From the NCBI GenBank assembly GCA_963846475.1, contig CAWJVZ010000004.1:124001-188000 (forward strand): 64,000 nucleotides of DNA. The letters run 5' to 3'. A program made the position numbers and the translations under genes. The notes under the pieces were generated by a model that was not told the origin of the DNA, did not search any database, and saw only the letters and a program-made list of their open reading frames with translations. The number at the start of each line of letters is the position of its first letter. Position 1 is the stretch's first letter. Shown here in pieces: positions 1-8,118 of this stretch. The stretch is from DASWJZ01 sp963846475. GTDB taxonomy: Bacteria > Pseudomonadota > Alphaproteobacteria > Rhizobiales > Afifellaceae.

Positions 1-1629
1 GGCAAGCGCCTGCCGTGTGGCCTCGCCGTCAACAGCGATCACGGCGCGCCGACGCTCTCCGGAAGTCTGACGTCCAGCCGGTAAATTCCTCTGCAGAACC
101 CGCGCCCTTATCGTGAAAAGGAAGCGGGAGCCGTTTCCGGGAGTGCTCTCGGCCCAAATCTCGCCGCCCATCGCGTGCACGAGCCGCTGGCTGATCGAAA
201 GGCCGAGCCCGGTCCCGCCGAAACGCCGCGTCGTCGAGCTGTCCGCCTGCGTAAACGCCTGAAAGACGTCGGCGAGCTTTTCGGCCGGAATGCCGATGCC
301 CGTATCGGAAACGCAAAACTGCAGAACGCACACGTCCTCGTCGGGCCTTCTGCATTCGACATCCACGAAAACGTGGCCGCGCTCCGTGAATTTCAGTGCG
401 TTGTTGACGAGATTGGAGACGATCTGGCTGAGGCGGACCGGATCGCCTTCCAGCAGGCCCGGAACATCGGACGCGATCGCGGCTGCGAGATCGAGATTCT
501 TGGACGCCGCCCGCTCCCAGAAAAGGCCGAGCACGTCACCGATGATTTGTGCCGGGTCTATCCGCCCCTTTTCCAGCGTCAGCTTCCCGGCTTCGATCTT
601 GGACAGATCGAGGATGTCGTTGATGATCGAGAGCAGTGTCTGGCCCGAGCGGGAGATGATCTCGGCATAGCGGAGCTGCCGGGCAGGCAGGTCGCCCCGC
701 GCCAGCAGCTCCGCCACGACGAGCATTCCGTTCAGCGGCGTTCGGATCTCGTGGCTCATCGTCGCCAGGAAATCGGACTTGGCGCGATTTGCCGAGATTG
801 CCACGTCGCGGGCGTCGGCGAGCTCGCGGGTGCGCTCCGAAACGGTCCGCTCCAGGCTCGCCCGATGTTCTTCCAACGCGGCATCGCGGCTGCCGATCTG
901 ATCCAGCATTTCGTTGAAGGCATCGACGAGCTGGCCGGTTTCGTCGTCGGAGCGGCGGCGCGCCCGTTGCCCGAAATCGCTGGTGGCGCGGACGCGGTTC
1001 ATCGTCTCTGCGAGGTCGCCGAGGGGACCCGTGATCGAGCGCTGCAGACGCGCCGCAATGATGAGGCCGACCAGGATCGCGGCGCCTGCGCTCACGACCG
1101 CCGCGGCTGCGGCCTCCCGGAATCGCGCGAGGAGGTCGGAAGTATCGACGAGGAGGCTGAGCTGACCCACCTTTCGTCCGCCGCTGACCACATCGGCGCT
1201 CACGAAATAGGGGCGACCGAGCAGCATGCTCCAGAAATCGGGGCGCCGGGTCTCGGCTACGCCGCCAGACGTCAGCGCCACGCCCGTTCCGGCTTCGGCC
1301 AGAAGATCGCCCGTCGCGTCGCGGATTTCAGCGAAGCCTACCGCCGGAATCCGGCCGATCGAATCAAGCGCCTGGAGCGCCAGGGACCGGTCGCCCTGCG
1401 CGACCGCGTTGGCGACCACGGCAGCCAGAACCTGCGCCGTCGCCTGAGTTTCCGTAAGCTTGGCCTCGGCGAACCGGCTGAGCTCCCGATAGCTGCTGAC
1501 GATGAACGACAGAAATACCGCCGCGGCCAGCGAAGCGGCAATCAGCAATGCAAGTTTGGCTCGTATGGAACGAGCGCGGGGCACGAACACCAGAGATGGC
1601 CGCCAGCTACACCAATCCCGTTGTCGCAT
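1..1629 (-). CDS. Membrane sensor histidine kinase, 3' end cut by window edge
   Basis: This is an inner-membrane two-component kinase. The reading frame opens at an ATG (1629-1627) and runs off the left edge, giving 543 codons. Visible in order: a hydrophobic segment near residues 24-44, a periplasmic stretch, a second membrane segment near 155-180, a HAMP-like linker, an H box (SHEIRTPLN) with the phospho-acceptor His at about residue 293, an N box (NNALKF), G1 (DTGIGIP) and G2 (GGTGLGLS). The last visible residues resemble the start of a receiver domain as in hybrid kinases, but the end is missing. It is divergent from the receiver-ATPase gene only 44 bp away, so the two are probably functional partners. 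The signal sensed is unknown. Confidence 0.9.
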   Translation of the reverse strand, partial: MRQRDWCSWRPSLVFVPRARSIRAKLALLIAASLAAAVFLSFIVSSYRELSRFAEAKLTETQATAQVLAAVVANAVAQGDRSLALQALDSIGRIPAVGFAEIRDATGDLLAEAGTGVALTSGGVAETRRPDFWSMLLGRPYFVSADVVSGGRKVGQLSLLVDTSDLLARFREAAAAAVVSAGAAILVGLIIAARLQRSITGPLGDLAETMNRVRATSDFGQRARRRSDDETGQLVDAFNEMLDQIGSRDAALEEHRASLERTVSERTRELADARDVAISANRAKSDFLATMSHEIRTPLNGMLVVAELLARGDLPARQLRYAEIISRSGQTLLSIINDILDLSKIEAGKLTLEKGRIDPAQIIGDVLGLFWERAASKNLDLAAAIASDVPGLLEGDPVRLSQIVSNLVNNALKFTERGHVFVDVECRRPDEDVCVLQFCVSDTGIGIPAEKLADVFQAFTQADSSTTRRFGGTGLGLSISQRLVHAMGGEIWAESTPGNGSRFLFTIRARVLQRNLPAGRQTSGERRRAVIAVDGEATRQALA

Positions 1630-1648
1630 TCTCCATTAAAGAGAGAAT
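1628..1648. promoter_or_regulatory. Inverted repeat in the divergent gap between the kinase and receiver genes
   Basis: ATTCTC and GAGAAT form an inverted repeat with a 9-base spacer (1628-1633 and 1643-1648) inside the 44-bp gap between the two divergent start codons. Its position would suit an operator shared by both genes, but the repeat is short and could be chance. Confidence 0.3.
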
Positions 1649-1673
1649 TAATGCGTCCGGCGTAGCTAGGCTT

Positions 1674-2834
1674 ATGCACGCGGGACTTTGGACCGAGCTC
1701 GGCGCGTACCGAACGGCGGACAGCGAGAAGATATCTGCGCCGGCCGCGTCGATATTGATCGCCGACGACGATCCGACGAGCCGCCTTCTGGTGGCCGCGT
1801 CGCTCGGCAGCCATGCGGGCAAGCTGGTCGAAGCGGAAAATGGCTCCGTGGCTCTCCGGGCGCTGGAATGCGACCGGTTCGACGTCGCCATCGTAGATCT
1901 CCATATGCCCGTGCTGGACGGCTTCGGCTTCATCGAGGGCGCACGGTTGCGCGCCGATACGCGTCACCTGCCGATCATCGTTGTAACCAGCCGAAACGAC
2001 GTCGTTGCAATCGAGCGGGCGTTCGCGCTGGGGGCTACCTCGTTCCTGTCCAAGCCGATCGACTGGAACATCTTCCGCCATCAGGTGGAATACGTTCTGA
2101 AGGTCGCGCGAGAGGAACGCGACACGCGAACGGCAAAAGAGCGGGCCGAGCGCCTTGCCGCGTTTCGGGGACGTGCCCTTGCCACGCTGGAAAACGAGAT
2201 CGGCAGCGCTCTGGCCAGGTTGTCGACGGATCGCCCGATCGATCTTCCGGAGGCGGCAAGTACCTGCGCTGGCGCAGGCCTGAGGGCGGCGCTGGCCCGA
2301 GTGCATCGCGCATCCGAGTTCGTCACGGGTGTCGCTCGATTTGAACCTGAGAGCGTGCCGGCGGGAGATCTGATCGAGGAGGCACTCGCGATGGCGACAG
2401 GCAATCTGGGCGCGGCGGCTGCCAATCGAGTCGAGCTTGGCACGGACGGCGGCATGGCAGTGTTCTGCGATCGCCGTCAGGCAGCCGAAGCGCTAAGCGA
2501 GGTCCTGAGGAACGCCCTTGTCCATTCTCCCTCCGAGCAGAAGGTCAGCTTGGCGGTTGTGGACGTGCCGCCCGACCGCGTCCGCTTTGAAATCGCCGAC
2601 CGCGGGCCGGGAATCCCGGAGCACGTTTTGGACAATGAACGAGACGCGTTGGGACTGCCATCGCCCATTGGGGATACGCCTGCTCGGACTCCGGGGCTGG
2701 GGATGACGATGGCCAGCATGATCGTCGCCCGGCATGGCGGCCATCTCGGGGTCATGTCGGAGCCCGGTCGCGGATCCGAGGTATTCCTCACCTTCCCGAG
2801 TTGCGGCGACGATCGCCTAGTGAGTGTGCGCTGA
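1674..2834 (+). CDS. Receiver domain fused to a HATPase_c domain, no visible H box
   Basis: A cytoplasmic signalling protein of 386 residues. I place the start at ATG 1674; an upstream in-frame start at 1548 would overlap the divergent kinase. The N-terminal receiver domain has the acidic pair D31-D32, phospho-acceptor D75 (VDLHMP), a Thr/Ser in VVTSR and K127 in SKP. A linker is followed by a histidine-kinase-type ATPase with N box (LRNALVHSP), G1 (DRGPGIP) and G2 (GLGMTMASM). No convincing phospho-accepting His box lies between them. It may be a receiver-controlled ATPase or an atypical kinase that phosphorylates another protein. The divergent histidine kinase is the likely phosphodonor, which is inference. 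Confidence 0.85.
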   Translation: MHAGLWTELGAYRTADSEKISAPAASILIADDDPTSRLLVAASLGSHAGKLVEAENGSVALRALECDRFDVAIVDLHMPVLDGFGFIEGARLRADTRHLPIIVVTSRNDVVAIERAFALGATSFLSKPIDWNIFRHQVEYVLKVAREERDTRTAKERAERLAAFRGRALATLENEIGSALARLSTDRPIDLPEAASTCAGAGLRAALARVHRASEFVTGVARFEPESVPAGDLIEEALAMATGNLGAAAANRVELGTDGGMAVFCDRRQAAEALSEVLRNALVHSPSEQKVSLAVVDVPPDRVRFEIADRGPGIPEHVLDNERDALGLPSPIGDTPARTPGLGMTMASMIVARHGGHLGVMSEPGRGSEVFLTFPSCGDDRLVSVR

Positions 2835-2927
2835 AATGGGTTGCCGCAAATACGAGAACCGAAATTCATTCCATCTGAACCAAGCTTCGCTAGGTCATGC
2901 AGCTGTCGATAATTTCCGAGGCATGAC

Positions 2928-4304
2928 GTGATCGCCCTGCAGCGCACCACGAGGAATGCCCTGCCTGGTGAGCGGGAGCCTCCAACCGAGCGGCAGGCCT
3001 TCGTCGATTCACTGGAGAACGTCATCCGACGTTCCATCGCAACTGCGATCCCGGCAGCCCTCGTCCTGATCGACCTCAACAGCTTCTCCGAAGTAAACGG
3101 CGTATGGGGGCCAGCGGTCGGTGACGAGTTGCTGACCGCGACAGCGCGGAGCGTCGCCAGCTTCGCCGCGGATCGCCTCGACCTTGGAAGCCGCGACGCC
3201 GCATTCGCCGGCCGGCTCGATGGCGATCACTTTGGCATCGTCATCCCGGACGTGAAGAGCATCGAGGCGACACGGGCAGCCGTCGCGGATCTCATCCAAC
3301 ACCTGGCGCGGCCGCTCAACCTGTCAGGTCACGCTGTCAGGGTAAGCGCCCGATCGGTCGTCATTCCGATCCCCGCGCAGGGGCGCAGCGTTACGTCCGT
3401 ATTGGGCCGCGGCTTCCGGCTCCTGAACAGCCGTGCCAGAGGAAGATCGGACGGGGTTCTGGTCCTCGGGGCAGACCCGGTTCCGACAGCCTTCTTCCCT
3501 GCGCTCGAGCGGGACCTCGCCGCAGCGCTGGCCTCCGACCAGCTCTCCATTGCGCTTCAGCCGAAAATCGAGATCGCCACCGGCCTCGTGCGAGGTGCGG
3601 AGGCTTTGATCCGTTGGAATCATCCGCAATACGGCCCCATAGCTCCGCCGGAATTCATCAGCACGGCGGAGAAGAGCGGGCTTATCTTCAATCTTGGCCT
3701 CCGCGTCCTGCGCGAGGCCTGCGTCGCGAGCAACCGGCTGGATGCAGCGGGTCGGGGGCTTAGCATTGCGTTCAACGTATCGCCTCACCAACTCGCCCAG
3801 CCGGATTTTCTGGCCAAGGTGCTGGAGGTCGTCGATCGGGAGAGCGTCGATCCCCGGACGCTGGAGATCGAGATCACCGAGACCGCGGCAATGATGGGCG
3901 GGGAGTGCATCAATCAAAGCCTGCGGGCGCTTCGCCGCTGCGGGATCGGCGTTGCGATCGACGATTTTGGTACCGGCTTCTCCAATCTCGCATCGCTTTC
4001 CGTGCTGCCGGTCGACGTCCTCAAGATCGACCGGTCGCTGGTCGCCTACAACGAGGGTGACGGCAAATCCGAGAAACTGCTCGGCATTGCGATACAGCTG
4101 GCGCACACGTTCGACGTGAAAACTGTAGCTGAGGGGGTGGAAACCGAGGCCCAACTCGCTCGTGTCCGCCGCCTCGGCTGCGATTATGTCCAGGGTTTCT
4201 TGACGGGCCGGCCGGTAAGCACGGCGGAGTTCGCGAGCTGCTATCTGAGCACTGAGCACCTATCACGCGAGGGGCCTGCTCAGGTTAAAACCTCAACCCT
4301 ATGA
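2928..4304 (+). CDS. EAL-domain c-di-GMP phosphodiesterase with degenerate GGDEF domain
   Basis: A soluble 458-residue protein starting at GTG 2928. The N-terminal half is a GGDEF fold whose signature is degraded to LDGDH at residues 97-101, so diguanylate cyclase activity is unlikely; it may instead bind GTP and regulate. The C-terminal EAL domain looks complete: EAL at 225-227, an Asn in NVSPHQL, Glu in EITET, the metal-binding pair in IDDFGTGFS, Lys in KIDRSL, Glu in AEGVET and QGF near the end. It should hydrolyse c-di-GMP to pGpG. It follows the receiver-ATPase gene by 93 bp on the same strand, so it may be the output of that signalling pair. Confidence 0.9.
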   Translation: MIALQRTTRNALPGEREPPTERQAFVDSLENVIRRSIATAIPAALVLIDLNSFSEVNGVWGPAVGDELLTATARSVASFAADRLDLGSRDAAFAGRLDGDHFGIVIPDVKSIEATRAAVADLIQHLARPLNLSGHAVRVSARSVVIPIPAQGRSVTSVLGRGFRLLNSRARGRSDGVLVLGADPVPTAFFPALERDLAAALASDQLSIALQPKIEIATGLVRGAEALIRWNHPQYGPIAPPEFISTAEKSGLIFNLGLRVLREACVASNRLDAAGRGLSIAFNVSPHQLAQPDFLAKVLEVVDRESVDPRTLEIEITETAAMMGGECINQSLRALRRCGIGVAIDDFGTGFSNLASLSVLPVDVLKIDRSLVAYNEGDGKSEKLLGIAIQLAHTFDVKTVAEGVETEAQLARVRRLGCDYVQGFLTGRPVSTAEFASCYLSTEHLSREGPAQVKTSTL

Positions 4305-4321
4305 AACACCACATCAGCCTA

Positions 4322-4353
4322 GGGTTTATGCAATAGACTTAAGCATTAAACCC
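4322..4353. terminator. Stem-loop after the EAL gene
   Basis: GGGTTTATGC (4322-4331) pairs with GCATTAAACCC (4343-4353), with one bulged T and an 11-base loop. It begins 17 bases after the EAL stop codon. It could end that transcript, although there is no clear T tract, so an operator role is also possible. Confidence 0.35.
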
Positions 4354-4446
4354 AGCATAGCCGCGTTCCACCCGTGGCGTGCGCAACGCGGGGGGTGGAG
4401 CCGGACGACAACATCGCGGCGCTCTGACGTTCAACGGTTGTTCGCT

Positions 4447-5169
4447 CTAGCTCGCGTCAGACGTTCCGATCCCCAGGCGAGGCCGAAAGCTCACAATCAC
4501 GACTCCTTTGCGCGCCACCGAGTCCTCATGCAGCGGTTTCATAAAGGCCGGATCGGTGGAGCTGGCGACTAAATAGGGCGGCTCGTAGCGGCGCCAGATC
4601 GTCTCCGTCCGCCCCCGCTCGTGGTTGTAGAGCTGCGCGCACACGACATCGCCGGCACGCCACGACGCGTTAAGATCCAGAAGAGCGATGTCGCCGGGCA
4701 TGAAACCCAGGTGCTCGAGCGCGCGGGTCTTCAGAACCCAGGCCGTAATGCTGGGCCGCCCTGCTATATAAGCTTTGATCAGTCCGTCAACGTCAGGCTC
4801 GGCGTCATACCGATACTCTTGCGCCTCGGGCTCAGCGAGGCCGCGCATCGGCTTGAGATGTTCAAAGCCGAGGGGCGGCGCGACCCCGTGGGTGTCAATG
4901 ATTTTGGCGATCGTGACGGTCGAAGTGACGTGCTTGTGATCGGGATTGTTGGCAGGCTTGGTCAGCGTGGTGACGGCCACGCCTGCCTCCTCTGCAATCT
5001 TCGTTAGAGACTTCCCGGTGACCTTCGGCAGCGCGAGTATCCAATCGCGGACCCGTTTCTGGGTCTCGTCCCTCACACGCGGCAAAGGCTCGCTCCGACT
5101 GGCACAAAGTCCAGTGTCAGGGTGCCCTACGCCGCTCTCCGTCGCATCTGGTATTAGGGCGCTTGACAT
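4447..5169 (-). CDS. CI-like HTH repressor with S24/LexA-type C-terminal fold
   Basis: A 240-residue DNA-binding protein. An HTH-like region lies at about residues 55-85 (KIAEEAGVAVTTLTKPAN). The C-terminal half carries the PGDIALLDLN...AGDVVC pattern of LexA/CI S24 domains. The nucleophilic Ser that normally sits just before the MxPGD element is absent (the local sequence is EHLGFMPGD), so self-cleavage is unlikely. It is divergent from another HTH gene at 5301 across a 131-bp gap, a layout like the regulatory switch of a prophage, but no other phage gene is nearby. It may be a domesticated phage regulator. The start at ATG 5169 is the longest in frame and not strongly supported by a ribosome binding site. 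Confidence 0.65.
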   Translation of the reverse strand: MSSALIPDATESGVGHPDTGLCASRSEPLPRVRDETQKRVRDWILALPKVTGKSLTKIAEEAGVAVTTLTKPANNPDHKHVTSTVTIAKIIDTHGVAPPLGFEHLKPMRGLAEPEAQEYRYDAEPDVDGLIKAYIAGRPSITAWVLKTRALEHLGFMPGDIALLDLNASWRAGDVVCAQLYNHERGRTETIWRRYEPPYLVASSTDPAFMKPLHEDSVARKGVVIVSFRPRLGIGTSDAS

Positions 5170-5300
5170 AAGCAGAAAATCACTCCAGTAATAGCTCTTA
5201 TGCTACACCTCTGGTCCTTCAAGGCAATCAGAAAAACGCGCGGAGCGGATTCGGTCACCCTCGGGTCGCCAGGGGACTTCCAGAGCGAGGCCAGGCGGAA

Positions 5301-5753
5301 TTGACGAAGGCCGTCACCCCGATCGACGCTCTGGTTGGCGTGCGTTTGCGCGCCCGGCGGCAGGAGTTGCAGATCAGCCAGCAGGAGCTCGGCAGAAGAC
5401 TCGGCATCACCTTTCAACAGGTGCAGAAATACGAGACCGGCAGCAACCGGATGAGCGCGGGACGGCTGAATGACATCAGCGCGGCGCTGGAGGTGCCGAT
5501 CAGCTATTTCTTCGGCGGCAACGAGGAAGAGGCTGGCGGGTCGCTGACCGGGTTACGGGCGCAGGGCACCTCGCTTTTGATGAAAGAGCCCGGCGCGGTC
5601 CGGCTGCTGGCGGCCTATTCGCGGGTGCCAAGCCCCTCGTTGCGAAGAAGCATCGTCGAAATCGTCGAAGGACTCGCCGGCAATCCTCAGATTGTTGTCA
5701 CGGCGCGTCGTGCCCGGCGCACGGCTCCGGCGGCTGGAAAGAGTGGATCGTAA
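5301..5753 (+). CDS. XRE-family HTH transcriptional regulator
   Basis: A 150-residue regulator beginning at TTG 5301; this start gives the N-terminus typical of the family (TPIDALVGVRLRARR). The Cro/CI-type HTH covers about residues 15-70, with QQELGRRLGITFQQVQKYE as the recognition region, followed by a short C-terminal tail. Small HTH proteins of this form are common in Rhizobiales. It is transcribed away from the CI-like gene at 4447, so the gap 5170-5300 probably holds both promoters and shared operators. Its targets are unknown. Confidence 0.85.
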   Translation: MTKAVTPIDALVGVRLRARRQELQISQQELGRRLGITFQQVQKYETGSNRMSAGRLNDISAALEVPISYFFGGNEEEAGGSLTGLRAQGTSLLMKEPGAVRLLAAYSRVPSPSLRRSIVEIVEGLAGNPQIVVTARRARRTAPAAGKSGS

Positions 5754-5828
5754 CAATGGGGCGCACGCACGCCTGCTGCGGAACGCACCCCCGCTGTCTC
5801 CCGTTAGGCTCGTGTAGCCAGACGGGAG

Positions 5829-6062
5829 ATGACGATGAGAGAGGCGTTGGCGACGATCTGTGTCGCGGTCTTCGTCGCAGCAGTTCCGGCGGCGGGCTAT
5901 GCCGGCAGCGGCAAAGCATCGAGGGCCCTGGACGAATGGACGACGTTCACGCCTTCGTTGGCGCAGCGGCAGGACGTGCGCGAAGTGTCGCTACCGCGGC
6001 CGCCCTACGGGCCGGCGACACCGCACCCCTTCTGCACGCCGGCCCAGCCGATCTGCCCTTGA
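5829..6062 (+). CDS. Small putative exported protein
   Basis: A 77-residue reading frame starting at ATG 5829 with a purine-rich GGGAG a few bases upstream. The N-terminus looks like a Sec signal peptide: a charged start (MTMRE), a hydrophobic core, then AAGYAG as a possible cleavage site near residue 25. The mature part would be about 50 residues with many Pro residues and two Cys near the end (FCTPAQPIC). I do not recognise a family. It could be a chance frame, although the signal peptide makes it better than random. Confidence 0.45.
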   Translation: MTMREALATICVAVFVAAVPAAGYAGSGKASRALDEWTTFTPSLAQRQDVREVSLPRPPYGPATPHPFCTPAQPICP

Positions 6063-6242
6063 GCCCGGACCGGAAGTCCTGTGCTCACGGGGCGGATCCG
6101 ATCCTTTTCGGGGTAGCCGGGTTGAACCGGCACTGCACGCCCCTATCTTCCGGCTGACCTCGGCCGCTTGCCGGGGCCGTCCCCGTCCTCTCCTCCCTGC
6201 ATTGCCAGCCGAACCCGCGTCTCCCGGCCGCATCGCCCGGCG

Positions 6243-6270
6243 TTGACCGCTGGCGGCAGGCGGCTAGATT
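6243..6270 (+). promoter_or_regulatory. Candidate sigma-70-type promoter for the nuo operon
   Basis: TTGACC (6243-6248), a 16-base spacer and TAGATT (6265-6270) lie 30 bases before the nuoA start. It is the best promoter-like match in the 237-bp gap between the small exported protein and nuoA, a gap in which I see no gene or tRNA. Confidence 0.45.
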
Positions 6271-6299
6271 GCCTTAGGTCCCCAGCGCAGCCGGAAGCC

Positions 6300-6665
6300 A
6301 TGGATGCCCTTCTTCAGAGCTACTTGCCCATCGTCGTCTTCATCGGCGTTGCGCTCGCCATCGGCGCGGTGCTGCTGATCGCGCCGTTCATCGTCGCCTA
6401 CAAGCAGCCCGACAGCGAAAAACTGTCCGCATATGAGTGCGGCTTCGCGGCTTTCGACGATGCCCGGATGAAGTTCGACGTGCGCTTCTACCTGGTCGCC
6501 ATCCTGTTCATCATCTTCGACCTGGAGGTGGCATTCCTGTTCCCCTGGGCGGTGGCCTTCAAGGAGCTCGGCTGGTTCGGCTTCTGGTCGATGATGATTT
6601 TTCTCGGCGTGCTGACCGTCGGCTTCGTCTACGAATGGAAGAAAGGCGCGCTGGAATGGGATTGA
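6300..6665 (+). CDS. nuoA: NADH-quinone oxidoreductase subunit A
   Basis: NuoA is a small membrane subunit of complex I that helps join the peripheral arm to the membrane arm. The product has 121 residues, the usual length, with three membrane segments near residues 6-31, 62-82 and 88-110. The family loop motif is present (YKQPDSEKLSAYECG), including the conserved Cys that moves between the active and deactive states in related enzymes. ATG 6300 gives the normal N-terminus. It is the first gene of the nuo operon, and its last 10 bases overlap nuoB, which suggests translational coupling. Confidence 0.95.
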   Translation: MDALLQSYLPIVVFIGVALAIGAVLLIAPFIVAYKQPDSEKLSAYECGFAAFDDARMKFDVRFYLVAILFIIFDLEVAFLFPWAVAFKELGWFGFWSMMIFLGVLTVGFVYEWKKGALEWD

Positions 6666-7234
6666 TCGACACGGCAGGGCGCCCGAAGCTCGACGATCCG
6701 CATCCGCGCGGCGTTTATGCGCCGCAGGCTCTGCGGCAGCCCGACCCGTTCTTCACCGAGGTCGACAACGAACTCGCCGACAAGGGCTGGCTGGTCACCT
6801 CCACCGACGAGCTGATCACCTGGGCCCGCACCGGCTCGCTCATGTGGATGACGTTCGGGCTCGCCTGCTGCGCGGTCGAGATGATGCAGATGTCGATGCC
6901 GCGCTACGACGCCGAGCGCTTCGGCTTCGCGCCGCGCGCCAGCCCACGGCAGTCCGACGTGATGATCGTCGCCGGCACGCTGACCAACAAGATGGCCCCG
7001 GCGCTCCGAAAGGTTTACGACCAGATGCCGGAGCCGCGCTACGTCATCTCGATGGGCTCCTGCGCCAACGGCGGCGGCTACTACCATTATTCCTATTCGG
7101 TGGTGCGCGGCTGCGACCGCATCGTGCCGGTCGACATTTACGTGCCGGGCTGCCCGCCGACCGCCGAAGCGCTTCTCTACGGCGTGCTCCTCCTGCAGAA
7201 GAAGATCCGCCGCACCGGCACGATCGAGAGGTAG
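6656..7234 (+). CDS. nuoB: NADH-quinone oxidoreductase subunit B
   Basis: NuoB carries cluster N2, the [4Fe-4S] centre that passes electrons to ubiquinone. The 192-residue product shows all four ligands: the tandem cysteines C71-C72 (LACCAVEM), C136 (SMGSCANGG) and C166 (VPGCPPTAEA). ATG 6656 overlaps the end of nuoA; longer in-frame starts would lie inside nuoA and lack family similarity. The reading frame is intact. Confidence 0.96.
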   Translation: MGLIDTAGRPKLDDPHPRGVYAPQALRQPDPFFTEVDNELADKGWLVTSTDELITWARTGSLMWMTFGLACCAVEMMQMSMPRYDAERFGFAPRASPRQSDVMIVAGTLTNKMAPALRKVYDQMPEPRYVISMGSCANGGGYYHYSYSVVRGCDRIVPVDIYVPGCPPTAEALLYGVLLLQKKIRRTGTIER

Positions 7235-7238
7235 GGCT

Positions 7239-7469
7239 GTGGCAGAGCCGGCGGATATGATCCTTCCCTTGTTGCGCGAGATGCGGGCCGAGAACGCGAC
7301 GCGCCATTCCGAAGTGATCGCCCGACTGCAGGCGCTGGAGTTGGTGCAAGCTTCGTTCAAGCAAGCGCTTGCAGCAGATAGTCTCCTCAGCAAGCTGGTA
7401 ACCGGCGAATTTGAGGAACGCATCGGGACGCTGGAGCGTAAGGTCCGCGAGCTGGAATCTCGCCAGTGA
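7239..7469 (+). CDS. Small coiled-coil protein inside the nuo operon
   Basis: A 76-residue product starting at GTG 7239, four bases after nuoB, with its stop overlapping the nuoC start by 4 bases. It is acidic and helical with heptad-like spacing, so a coiled coil is likely. There is no membrane segment or cysteine. Its first 20 residues match the protein at 12388-12651 (MAEPADMIL.LLREMRA versus MAEEPDNIML.HLREIRA), so the two are paralogues within one operon. It is not a known complex I subunit. Tight coupling to nuoB and nuoC argues that it is translated; its function is unknown. Confidence 0.7.
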   Translation: MAEPADMILPLLREMRAENATRHSEVIARLQALELVQASFKQALAADSLLSKLVTGEFEERIGTLERKVRELESRQ

Positions 7470-8116
7470 GCGCCGATCCCGCCAACCTAAGCGAGCACAG
7501 CAATGCGAGCCAGCCGGGGCACGGTCTCGGGCCGATGGCCGCGCGCGTCGCAGAAGTGCTCGGCGCGCGCATGGCGGCTCAAAAAATCGCCTATGGCGAG
7601 CTGACGATCGAGGTGCCGATCGAGGCGATCGTCGAGACGGTGACGATCCTGCGCGACGATCCGGAGCTGCTCTTCATCTGCTTCATCGACATCTGCGGCG
7701 TCGACTATCCCGCCCGCGAGCGCCGCTTCGACGTGGTCTATCACCTGCTCAGCCCGCGCAAGAACGCCCGTATCCGCATCAAGGTGGCGACGGACGCCGA
7801 CACGCCGGTGCCGTCGATCAGCGACGTTTTTCCCGCCGCCACCTGGTTCGAGCGCGAAGCCTACGATCTCTACGGCATCCTCTTCACCGGCAATCCGGAC
7901 TTCCGGCGCATCCTCACCGACTACGGTTTTAGGGGCTATCCGCTCAGAAAGGACTTTCCGCTCACCGGTTTCGTCGAGGTCCGCTACGACGACCAGCTCC
8001 GCCGTGTCGTCTACGAGCCCGTGAAGCTGCCCCAGGAGTTTAGGAATTTCGATTTCCTGTCGCCGTGGGAGGGGACGGAATACGCTCTGCCGGGGGACGA
8101 GAAGGTCAAGCAGTAG
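7466..8116 (+). CDS. nuoC: NADH-quinone oxidoreductase subunit C
   Basis: NuoC is the 30-kDa-type subunit of the complex I peripheral arm; it has no redox centre and binds NuoD. The 216-residue protein has the family core in its middle (FIDICGVDYPARERRF, FPAATWFEREAYDLYG) and the C-terminal GYPLRKDFPL motif. It starts at GTG 7466, overlapping the upstream small gene by 4 bases. It is separate from nuoD, unlike the fused NuoCD of enterobacteria. Confidence 0.96.
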   Translation: MSADPANLSEHSNASQPGHGLGPMAARVAEVLGARMAAQKIAYGELTIEVPIEAIVETVTILRDDPELLFICFIDICGVDYPARERRFDVVYHLLSPRKNARIRIKVATDADTPVPSISDVFPAATWFEREAYDLYGILFTGNPDFRRILTDYGFRGYPLRKDFPLTGFVEVRYDDQLRRVVYEPVKLPQEFRNFDFLSPWEGTEYALPGDEKVKQ

Positions 8117-8118
8117 CC

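Noticed and set aside
175..1665. Long + strand frame opposite the histidine kinase
   Set aside because: It is the antisense shadow of the kinase; the minus strand carries the H, N and G boxes in one frame.
6062..6299. Possible tRNA around GGGTTGAACCGG
   Set aside because: No matching acceptor stem, D arm or anticodon arm could be drawn.
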